Shown here: positions 57,140 through 64,000 of the stretch, piece after piece
Position numbering within the stretch: the first letter of the stretch is position 1
Layout of the letters: each line of letters starts with the position of its first letter
From: Methylophilus sp.
Lineage (GTDB): Bacteria; Pseudomonadota; Gammaproteobacteria; Burkholderiales; Methylophilaceae
DNA length: 64,000 bases
Direction: 5' to 3'
Assembly (NCBI RefSeq): GCF_008015755.1
Contig: NZ_SSGF01000018.1
Span: 62,001 to 126,000 of the forward strand
Program-made: the position numbers and the translations under genes
Notes under the pieces: model-generated
What the model was told of the DNA's origin: nothing
The model's database searches: none
Seen by the model: only the letters and a program-made list of their open reading frames with translations

Positions 57140-59809
57140 ATGGCAACGCATTCGCAAGCACACCTCAATGAAACAGACGCGCAAGAAACGCAAGAGTGGC
57201 TAGAAGCCCTCAGTGCCGTCATTGAGAACGAAGGGCCAGAACGCGCCCACTTCCTGCTGGAAGCAATGATTGATCAGGCCCGCCGTTCCGGCGGCCATTT
57301 GCCTTATAAGGCAACCACCGCTTACGTGAACACCATCCCTACGCACTTGCAGGGCAAACTGCAAGGTGACCCGGAGATGGAACGCCGTGTGCGTGCCCTG
57401 ATCCGCTGGAACGCGATCATGACCGTCTTGCGTGCCAACGAAAAATCACCAGGCATTGGCGGCCACATCGCTAGCTTCCAGTCAGCGGCCACGTTGTACG
57501 ACGTAGGTTTTAACCACTTTTTCCGCGCGGCCAATGAAAGCTTTGGCGGCGACTGTATTTACTTCCAGGGTCACTCCTCGCCAGGCGTGTACGCCCGTGC
57601 TTTCCTCGAAGGCCGTATCTCTGAAGAGCAAATGGACAACTTCCGCCAGGAAACCGGCGGCAATGGCTTATCTAGCTATCCTCACCCATGGTTGATGCCG
57701 GATTTCTGGCAGTTCCCAACCGTGTCTATGGGTTTGGGCCCATTGGCTGGTATCTACCAGGCACGCTTCCTCAAGTACTTGCATAACCGTGGCATTGCCG
57801 ATACGGCTGACCGCAAGGTATGGGTATTCTGCGGTGACGGCGAGATGGACGAGCCAGAATCACAAGGCGCGATCTCACTGGCGGCGCGTGAAGGCCTGGA
57901 CAACCTGATTTTCGTTATCAACTGTAACTTGCAGCGCCTGGATGGCCCGGTACGTGGCAACGGCAAAATCATCCAAGAGCTCGAATCAAACTTCCGCGGT
58001 GCAGGCTGGAACGCGATCAAGGTGATCTGGGGTTCTTACTGGGATCCACTGCTCGCCATGGACAAAGACGGCATTCTGCGCAAGCGCATGGAAGAGTGCG
58101 TGGACGGCGAATACCAGAACTTCAAGCAAAAAGGGGGCGCGTACACACGCGAGCACTTCTTTGGCAAATATCCTGAGCTGCGTGAAATGGTGGCGGCGAT
58201 GTCTGATGCAGACATCTGGCGCCTGAACCGTGGCGGCCACGATCCGCACAAAGTGTTTGCGGCTTATAACGCAGCCGTTAACCACAAAGGCCAGCCAACC
58301 GTCATTTTGGCTAAAACCGTCAAAGGTTACGGCATGGGCGAAGCGGGTGAAGGCCAGAACACCACCCACCAGCAAAAGAGCATGGATATCGCGTCACTCA
58401 AGGCTTTCCGTGACCGCTTTGACCTGCCATTGACTGACGAGCAAGTAGAAAACCTGTCTTACTACCGTCCGGCGGAAGACAGCCCGGAAATCAAGTACAT
58501 GATGGAGCGTCGTGCCGCGTTGGGTGGTTTTGTGCCTAGCCGCCGCCGTAAAGGCAACGAGCTGACCGTACCTGAGTTGTCAGCATTTGAAAACATGCTG
58601 GGTGCGACGGGTGAGCGTGAAATCTCTACCACCATGGCATTTGTGCGTATCTTGTCTACCTTGGTGCGTGACAAGCAAGTCGGTAAATACGTGGTGCCTA
58701 TCGTGCCAGACGAAGCGCGTACCTTCGGCATGGAAGGCATGTTCCGCCAATTGGGCATTTACTCTTCTGTTGGCCAGTTGTATGAGCCACAAGACTCTGA
58801 CCAGGTGATGTTCTACAAAGAATCACAAAGCGGCCAGATTCTGGAAGAAGGCATTAACGAAGCCGGTTCATTCGCCAGCTGGCTGGCGGCGGCGACGTCA
58901 TACAGCGTGACTGGCACGCAAATGATTCCGTTCTACATTTACTATTCCATGTTCGGCTTCCAGCGGATTGGTGACTTTGCCTGGGCTGCCGGCGACAGCC
59001 GTGCACGTGGCTTCTTGCTGGGCGCGACCGCAGGCCGAACCACCTTGAACGGTGAAGGTTTGCAGCATGAAGATGGTCATAGCCACCTGATGTCGGCGAC
59101 GATTCCAAACTGCGTGTCTTACGACCCGACCTTTGCTTACGAGCTGGCCGTGATCATCCAGGAAGGCATGCGCCGCATGGTACAAAACCAGGAAGATGTG
59201 TATTACTACATCACCCTGATGAACGAAAACTACACGCACCCTGCGATGCCGGAAGGCAGTGCTGAAGGCATCCTCAAAGGCATGTACAGCTTCAGCAAGT
59301 CCAAAGCCAAAGGCCCTAAAGTACAACTGATGGGTTCCGGCGTGATTCTGCGCGAAGTGATTGCCGCCGCTGAGTTGCTGGAAAAAGACTGGGGCGTCTC
59401 TGCTGATGTATGGAGCGTAACCAGCTTTACCGAACTGCGCCGCGATGGCATTGATGCCGAGCGTCATAACCTGCTGAACCCAGAAGCCAAGCCGAGACTG
59501 AGCTATGTCGCTCAAGCGCTGGCCAAAGCCGAAGGTCCGGTCATTGCCTCCACTGACTACATGCGTTCGTTTGCTGACCAGATTCACAACTATGTGCCTA
59601 ATCGCTTTGTCGCCCTGGGCACCGATGGTTATGGTCGTTCAGACTCACGCGAAGCCTTGCGTAGCTTCTTCGAAGTCGACCGCTACTACGTGGTTCTGGC
59701 TGCCTTAAAAGCACTGGCTGACGACGGCAAATTACCAGCGGCCAAAGCGACGGAAGCGATTAAAAAATATAATATCGACATTACTCGTGCCAACCCGGCC
59801 ACGATCTAA
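57140..59809 (+). CDS. aceE: Pyruvate dehydrogenase E1, homodimeric
   Basis: 889 residues from MATHSQAHLN, with GGAGAA upstream. Thiamine-diphosphate enzyme decarboxylating pyruvate and reductively acetylating the E2 lipoyl group. ThDP fold GDGEMDEPESQGAI...NLIFVINCNLQRLDGPVRGNGKIIQ is clear, as are the conserved HSSPGVYARAFLEGR and GAGRTTLNGEGLQHEDGHSH-like segments (here TAGRTTLNGEGLQHEDG). Homodimeric E1 (AceE type) rather than alpha2beta2. Followed by aceF at 27 bases. In a methylotroph this supplies acetyl-CoA for biosynthesis. Confidence 0.97.
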   Translation: MATHSQAHLNETDAQETQEWLEALSAVIENEGPERAHFLLEAMIDQARRSGGHLPYKATTAYVNTIPTHLQGKLQGDPEMERRVRALIRWNAIMTVLRANEKSPGIGGHIASFQSAATLYDVGFNHFFRAANESFGGDCIYFQGHSSPGVYARAFLEGRISEEQMDNFRQETGGNGLSSYPHPWLMPDFWQFPTVSMGLGPLAGIYQARFLKYLHNRGIADTADRKVWVFCGDGEMDEPESQGAISLAAREGLDNLIFVINCNLQRLDGPVRGNGKIIQELESNFRGAGWNAIKVIWGSYWDPLLAMDKDGILRKRMEECVDGEYQNFKQKGGAYTREHFFGKYPELREMVAAMSDADIWRLNRGGHDPHKVFAAYNAAVNHKGQPTVILAKTVKGYGMGEAGEGQNTTHQQKSMDIASLKAFRDRFDLPLTDEQVENLSYYRPAEDSPEIKYMMERRAALGGFVPSRRRKGNELTVPELSAFENMLGATGEREISTTMAFVRILSTLVRDKQVGKYVVPIVPDEARTFGMEGMFRQLGIYSSVGQLYEPQDSDQVMFYKESQSGQILEEGINEAGSFASWLAAATSYSVTGTQMIPFYIYYSMFGFQRIGDFAWAAGDSRARGFLLGATAGRTTLNGEGLQHEDGHSHLMSATIPNCVSYDPTFAYELAVIIQEGMRRMVQNQEDVYYYITLMNENYTHPAMPEGSAEGILKGMYSFSKSKAKGPKVQLMGSGVILREVIAAAELLEKDWGVSADVWSVTSFTELRRDGIDAERHNLLNPEAKPRLSYVAQALAKAEGPVIASTDYMRSFADQIHNYVPNRFVALGTDGYGRSDSREALRSFFEVDRYYVVLAALKALADDGKLPAAKATEAIKKYNIDITRANPATI

Positions 59810-59836
59810 GGTCGCGACATAAGGAACATACAAAAT

Positions 59837-61180
59837 ATGTCTATCAAAGAAGTACTGGTGCCGGATATCGGCAACTTTGACAGCGTCGACGTCATTGAAG
59901 TCTTGGTCAGTGTTGGTGACACCGTCGCCAAAGAAGACTCACTGATCACCGTGGAGTCTGACAAAGCCTCTATGGACATCCCCTCCTCACTGGCCGGGGT
60001 GGTCAAAGAAATCCACATTAAAGTGGGCGATAAAACCAAGCAAGGCGCGCTGGTATTGACACTGGATACCGCCGGTGAAGCTGCGCCAGCAGAAAAAGTA
60101 GCCCCGCAGCCAACCGCCACGCCTGTGGTCGCAACTGTCAAAGTGGACGAAAAAACAGTGGCGATTCCTGAGCCGACACGCCCGGTCGCAGAGGTGCCAC
60201 AAGTAGTACAACCGCAAGCCACGCCTAACCCTGTGGCTGCTAGCAGTGTAGCCAGCAGCGGCAAACTGGCGCACGCCAGCCCGTCTGTACGCAAGTTTGC
60301 GCGTGAATTGGGCGTGAATTTGTCACTGGTGAAAGCCAGCGGACCGAAAAACCGTATCGTACAAAGCGACGTGCAAGCCTATGTGAAGGGCGAGCTGTCC
60401 AAGCCACGTTCTGAAAACATGGGCGTGGGTGGTGGCTTAAGCACCTTGCCGATGCCAGTGATTGATTTCAGCCAGTTTGGCAGTATCGAAACCAAACCGC
60501 TGTCACGCATCAAAAAGCTGTCTGGCGCCAACCTGCATCGCAACTGGGTCACCGCACCGCATGTGACGCAGTTTGATGAGGCCGATATTACCGACCTCGA
60601 AGACTTCCGTAAGTCCATGTTGGCCGAAGCCGAGAAGCGTGGCGTGAAATTGACCTTGCTGGCTTTCCTGATGAAAGCAGTAGTCAACGCCCTGCGCACC
60701 TACCCTAACTTTAATGCCTCACTGTCACCAGAAGGCGATAGCCTGATCCTCAAGCAGTATTACAACATCGGCTTCGCCTGCGATACGCCAGATGGCTTGG
60801 TGGTGCCTGTGGTGCGTGATGTGAACCAGAAAGACGTGATGGACATTGCACGCGATCTGGCTGACCTGTCTGCCAAAGCCCGCGAGCGCAAGTTGAAGGT
60901 AGAAGAAATGCAAGGCGGCTGCTTTACCATTTCCAGCCTGGGTGGCATCGGCGGCACCATGTTCACGCCTATCATCAACTGTCCTGAAGTGGCGATTTTA
61001 GGTGTCTCGCGCGCGGCCATGCAGCCAGTCTATAACAAAGACACCGGCGGCTTTGACCCACGCCTGATCATGCCGTTGTCACTGTCATACGATCACCGCG
61101 TGATCGACGGTGCGGATGGCGCACGCTTCACCAGCCACCTGCGCGTAATGCTGAGTGATGTGAGAAGATTATTGCTCTAA
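59837..61180 (+). CDS. aceF: Dihydrolipoyl acetyltransferase E2 of pyruvate dehydrogenase
   Basis: 447 residues. One N-terminal lipoyl domain (about 1-75, lipoyl-Lys43 in VESDKASMDIPSS), a Pro/Ala/Val linker (75-140), the peripheral-subunit-binding domain (about 145-180, ASPSVRKFARELGVNLSLVKASGPKNRIVQSDV), and the catalytic domain with SLSYDHRVIDGADG (His and Asp active-site pair). One lipoyl domain is fewer than the three of E. coli. Terminated at 61193, so E3 (lpd) is not in this operon unless distant. Confidence 0.96.
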   Translation: MSIKEVLVPDIGNFDSVDVIEVLVSVGDTVAKEDSLITVESDKASMDIPSSLAGVVKEIHIKVGDKTKQGALVLTLDTAGEAAPAEKVAPQPTATPVVATVKVDEKTVAIPEPTRPVAEVPQVVQPQATPNPVAASSVASSGKLAHASPSVRKFARELGVNLSLVKASGPKNRIVQSDVQAYVKGELSKPRSENMGVGGGLSTLPMPVIDFSQFGSIETKPLSRIKKLSGANLHRNWVTAPHVTQFDEADITDLEDFRKSMLAEAEKRGVKLTLLAFLMKAVVNALRTYPNFNASLSPEGDSLILKQYYNIGFACDTPDGLVVPVVRDVNQKDVMDIARDLADLSAKARERKLKVEEMQGGCFTISSLGGIGGTMFTPIINCPEVAILGVSRAAMQPVYNKDTGGFDPRLIMPLSLSYDHRVIDGADGARFTSHLRVMLSDVRRLLL

Positions 61181-61192
61181 TCTGGGCGATTC

Positions 61193-61228
61193 AACACAAA
61201 GGGCGCTTCAAGCGCCCTTTGTGTTTTT
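61193..61228. terminator. Terminator between aceF and GGCT gene
   Basis: A 15-bp perfect stem (AACACAAAGGGCGCT with its complement) around TCA, followed by TTTTTA; bidirectional between convergent genes. Confidence 0.92.
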
Positions 61229-61244
61229 AGATCATCTGGCAGTT

Positions 61245-61661
61245 TTAGGTCATGAGTGCCTGCTGCATAAAATCTCCCGTGGCGATTCTTGCCTTACCCA
61301 CTAACGGCCATTGATACAAGTAAATCCACACCGGCCCTAATACACGCCCATCCATGGCAAGAATGTGTGTTTTAACGCGGTGATATTCGGCAGGTTGCGT
61401 ATGCTGAATACTGCACTCCTCATAATCATCCAGCACGGCCAGTACGGCTTGCGCATCATTGAGACGGTAGACTTCACCATACACACGATCACCTGGCTGA
61501 GCAGAGGCAATCACGCCAGGATAATCGCTGATCTGATACATCTGCCCTTGAAACCAGCCACCGGTGACAAACTCGGCATGCGCAGCAAGATAAGCAGCCA
61601 TCGCGTTTGCATTACCGTGACGCAAGGTGCCATAAACAAATAACAAATCAGGCATAGCCAT
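61245..61661 (-). CDS. Gamma-glutamylcyclotransferase-family protein
   Basis: 138 residues. GGCT/AIG2-like fold: LLFVYGTLRHGNANAM (substrate cradle) and the catalytic Glu region LDDYEECS, with VWIYLYQWPL near the end. Family members release 5-oxoproline from gamma-glutamyl amines/peptides. The ATG at 61661 shares TGATG with the stop of the radical SAM gene, indicating translational coupling; an upstream TTG is less likely. Confidence 0.85.
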   Translation of the reverse strand: MAMPDLLFVYGTLRHGNANAMAAYLAAHAEFVTGGWFQGQMYQISDYPGVIASAQPGDRVYGEVYRLNDAQAVLAVLDDYEECSIQHTQPAEYHRVKTHILAMDGRVLGPVWIYLYQWPLVGKARIATGDFMQQALMT

Positions 61662-62803
61662 CAAAACAATGTGAGTTGCGGACCATTAGAAGACTGCCGC
61701 CAGGCATCCGGCACCTTGAATAAATCGGTGCGAAAACCCAGCCGCTCGCCTGACATACCCAATTTTTGGCAACTGAGTTTAAAGCGATGCGCCAATAAGT
61801 CTGCAAACACGCCTTCCCCACGCATACGCTGACCAAAGCCGCTTTGGTAGGCTTTACCACCTCGACTTTGTTTGACAATACTCATCACGTGGCTGGCTTT
61901 CAGCGGAAAGTATTGCTGCAACCATTGTTCAAACAAGTCGCCCAACTCATGCGGCAAGCGCAAGAACACATAGCCAGCTTTACTGGCACCCGCTTGATGC
62001 GCGCGCGTCAGAATCTGCTCCATATCGCCATCAGTCAACGCAGGGATCACCGGTGCGACCATCACACCGGTCGGAATGCCCGCTTCGCTCAGACGACGCA
62101 AGGTTTCAAAGCGGCGCTCAGGGGCCGCCGCACGTGGCTCAAGCCTACGTGCAATCTGTCTGTCCAGCGTTGTAATACTCAGGTAAATACTCGCCAGCCC
62201 TTTGGCTGCCATCGGCGCAATCAAGTCTATATCGCGCTCTACCAGCGATGACTTGGTGACCAGGCTGAATGGATGATTGGCTTCGGCCAATACTTGAATA
62301 ATTTGCCGTGTGAGTTGATATTCACGCTCGATCGGTTGATAGCTATCCGTATTCATGCCCAACGCAATCGGCGCACATTGATACTTGGCATGTGCCAGCT
62401 CTTTTTTGAGCAGCTCAGCCGCATCAGGCTTCATTAATAAGCGTGACTCAAAATCCAGTCCGGGCGACAGGCCTAAATAGGCATGCGTAGGACGTGCGTA
62501 GCAGTAAATACAACCATGTTCACAACCTCGGTAATGGTTGAGAGTGCGGTCAAATGGCAGGTCGGGCGACTCGATGTAATTGATGATGGTTTTCGCCGCA
62601 TCCTGCATCACTTCGGTGCGTAATGCAGGGGCCTCTTCATCCAGGCTGCCCCAACCGTCGTCTATGGCTTGCCGCGTGTGTGGATCAAAGCGGCTGACCT
62701 GATTACTGTGCGCCGCCCGCCCCTTGTAAAGCAGCGGCCTTTCAATGACCGAAGGGGATGACTCCCCTTGTACATCTACTTGCGTTCTGAGATCCATTGA
62801 CAT
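61661..62803 (-). CDS. PA0069-family radical SAM protein (SplB-like)
   Basis: About 380 residues from MSMDLRTQ (62803), with GGAG upstream; the start overlaps the glycosyltransferase 3' end. Radical SAM Fe-S motif CEHGCIYCYARPTHAYLG (CxxxCxxC). SLVTKSSLVERDIDLIAPMAAKGLASIYLSITTLD and GIPTGVMVAPVIPALTD are the TIM-barrel strands shared with the Rv2578c/PA0069 and spore photoproduct lyase group. Substrate unknown. Coupled to a GGCT gene. Confidence 0.9.
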   Translation of the reverse strand: MSMDLRTQVDVQGESSPSVIERPLLYKGRAAHSNQVSRFDPHTRQAIDDGWGSLDEEAPALRTEVMQDAAKTIINYIESPDLPFDRTLNHYRGCEHGCIYCYARPTHAYLGLSPGLDFESRLLMKPDAAELLKKELAHAKYQCAPIALGMNTDSYQPIEREYQLTRQIIQVLAEANHPFSLVTKSSLVERDIDLIAPMAAKGLASIYLSITTLDRQIARRLEPRAAAPERRFETLRRLSEAGIPTGVMVAPVIPALTDGDMEQILTRAHQAGASKAGYVFLRLPHELGDLFEQWLQQYFPLKASHVMSIVKQSRGGKAYQSGFGQRMRGEGVFADLLAHRFKLSCQKLGMSGERLGFRTDLFKVPDAWRQSSNGPQLTLF

Positions 62804-64000
62804 GCCAACGCACTCCAGTATGGCAGCGATTGCAGGGCCAGCATGGATACCCATAATTGCGCATCCAGATTGCTAAAGCCACGTGCATACAGCATGGCGG
62901 CGGCGGACAGAATCAGCGACACCAGAATCAGCAATTCTTCCTTAATCGGGTCTATCAATTGCCAGTTGCTCAGTTTGGCTTTGGTTTTGTTGGTCACCAC
63001 AAATACACCTGCCTTATGCGTCAGGCCATTGATAATACCTCTGGCAATGGCGTGCGATAAACCTAGGCTGGCCAAAGACGCGCCAAAAATATCCGTCCAA
63101 CTGCAATGCATGGTTTTGCGGTACAACACCGGCCCCAGAATCGCCTTGATGGCCAGGAAGCATAAGATAGGCACAATCATCACCACCACTGGCAAGCTGA
63201 AATACTTGGGGAACGCCAACATGGCGATGGTCCAGCCAATAGAACCAATAGTGAATACCAGTTGCAGGGCTTCCCCAAACCAGCCGAACCAGCCAGTCAA
63301 GAAGTGATAGCGCTGGCTAAAGTTGAGCGACGATTTGCCCAGCAATTTAGGCATATGGTGCTTGAGAATCTGCATGGCGCCAAATGCCCAGCGGTTACGC
63401 TGCGACTTGAGCGCCTTGAAGTTGGCGGGCGTCAGGCCACGACCAAAGGTTTCATCAATGTAACGTAGCTCCATATTGTTCTCGAGCAAGCGCAAGCCTA
63501 ACTCCGTGTCTTCGCAGATACACCATTCTGACCAGCCACCCAGTGTTTGCAATGACACACGACGAATCAAGGTCATGGTGCCGTGCTGAATCAAGGCATT
63601 ACGTTCATGTCTATGGTGCATGCCAATGCGGAAAAAGCCTTCAAACTCCCAGTTACACATGCGGTGGAAGAAATGATTCTCCCATTCGCGGTGCGCTTGC
63701 GGCGCCTGCACCACCGCCACTTGTGACTCCTGAAAGTGCGGTACCAGATCAGACAGCCAGTCCGGGGTCACCACGTAATCGGCATCCACCACACCCACCA
63801 CTTGCGCATCCGGATGTGTTTTTTCCAGCGCAAAGTTCAATGCACCGGCTTTAAAGCCCGGCCAGGAAGGCAAATGGTAGAAATGAAAGTGATCCGGCAT
63901 GGTCGCCATATAGGTTTCCAGCGGTTTCCACTTGGCTTCATCCTTGGTGTTGTTATCGACCACAATCACTTCATAACGCGAGTAATTGAGTTTGCGCAGG
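62776..64000 (-). CDS. Family 2 glycosyltransferase, processive type, 5' end outside window
   Basis: Truncated; about 408 residues are readable and the frame is open to base 64000. GT2 (cellulose-synthase-like) catalytic features are present: VGVVDADYVV (DxD-like), CICEDTELGLRLLE (ED base) and KSQRNRWAFGAMQIL (Q..RW acceptor/product motif). At least four helices follow (YHFLTGWFGWFGEALQLVF, TIAMLAFPKYFSLPVVVMIVP and two more), as in membrane beta-glucan or curdlan/cyclic glucan synthases. The 3' end overlaps the radical SAM gene by about 28 bases. The sugar is not determinable. Confidence 0.85.
   Translation of the reverse strand, partial: LRKLNYSRYEVIVVDNNTKDEAKWKPLETYMATMPDHFHFYHLPSWPGFKAGALNFALEKTHPDAQVVGVVDADYVVTPDWLSDLVPHFQESQVAVVQAPQAHREWENHFFHRMCNWEFEGFFRIGMHHRHERNALIQHGTMTLIRRVSLQTLGGWSEWCICEDTELGLRLLENNMELRYIDETFGRGLTPANFKALKSQRNRWAFGAMQILKHHMPKLLGKSSLNFSQRYHFLTGWFGWFGEALQLVFTIGSIGWTIAMLAFPKYFSLPVVVMIVPILCFLAIKAILGPVLYRKTMHCSWTDIFGASLASLGLSHAIARGIINGLTHKAGVFVVTNKTKAKLSNWQLIDPIKEELLILVSLILSAAAMLYARGFSNLDAQLWVSMLALQSLPYWSALACQWISERK

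Overview
The window looks like a chromosomal segment of a betaproteobacterium, most likely a methylotroph of the Methylophilaceae (Methylophilus/Methylotenera-like). This is inferred from overall protein flavour and gene set (homodimeric aceE with single-lipoyl aceF, AddAB-type nuclease-helicase pair, BigR-type sulfide genes, HlyB-like exporter with very large RTX proteins); no 16S rRNA or methanol dehydrogenase gene is present to prove it. No rRNA, tRNA, CRISPR array, integrase or transposase was seen.

Layout. 1-1632 (minus): a small metal-handling module (His-rich CxxC exported protein, outer-membrane-like protein, MerP-like HMA protein, truncated membrane protein). 1694-8111: greB, a poly-HAMP chemoreceptor, and a 1022-residue LGFP-repeat protein carrying a candidate papain-like cysteine peptidase core. 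8268-10377: GntR regulator, PfkB sugar kinase, small membrane protein. 10458-16573: AddB-like nuclease and AddA-like helicase, translationally coupled. 16530-22549: three accessory units: HxlR regulator with a divergent FabF-like synthase; alpha/beta hydrolase divergent from a TetR-MFS-nitroreductase operon with twin operator palindromes; a small exported protein. 22715-34194: dedA, then two giant RTX genes. 34246-39967: mfd, rpiA, mltF. 40024-43257: an inserted-looking minus-strand cassette (HlyB-like ABC exporter, two small proteins, lipoprotein). 43470-49449: serS, a GxxExxY gene bounded by inverted repeats, rarA, lolA, ftsK. 49560-52345: dps, trxB, smr, glycine-zipper protein. 52471-55379: Crp/Fnr regulator and a sulfide-response operon (BigR/SqrR-like ArsR, DUF442 protein, SQR-like flavoprotein). 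55376-64000: leucyl aminopeptidase, aceEF, gamma-glutamylcyclotransferase, radical SAM protein and a truncated GT2 glycosyltransferase.

The most distinctive part is the RTX locus. Both giant proteins are built from three alternating RTX unit types (A, B, C) in the same repeating order, and share a VCA0849-type C-terminal type I secretion region. The second begins with a serralysin-like zinc protease, and a seven-bladed beta-propeller is spliced into the middle of one of its C units. About 7 kb downstream sits a HlyB-type exporter whose cassette is bracketed by two copies of the mltF 3' end, suggesting that it was inserted between once-adjacent convergent mltF and serS. No HlyD or TolC partner lies in the window, so the secretion machinery is completed elsewhere or by shared parts.
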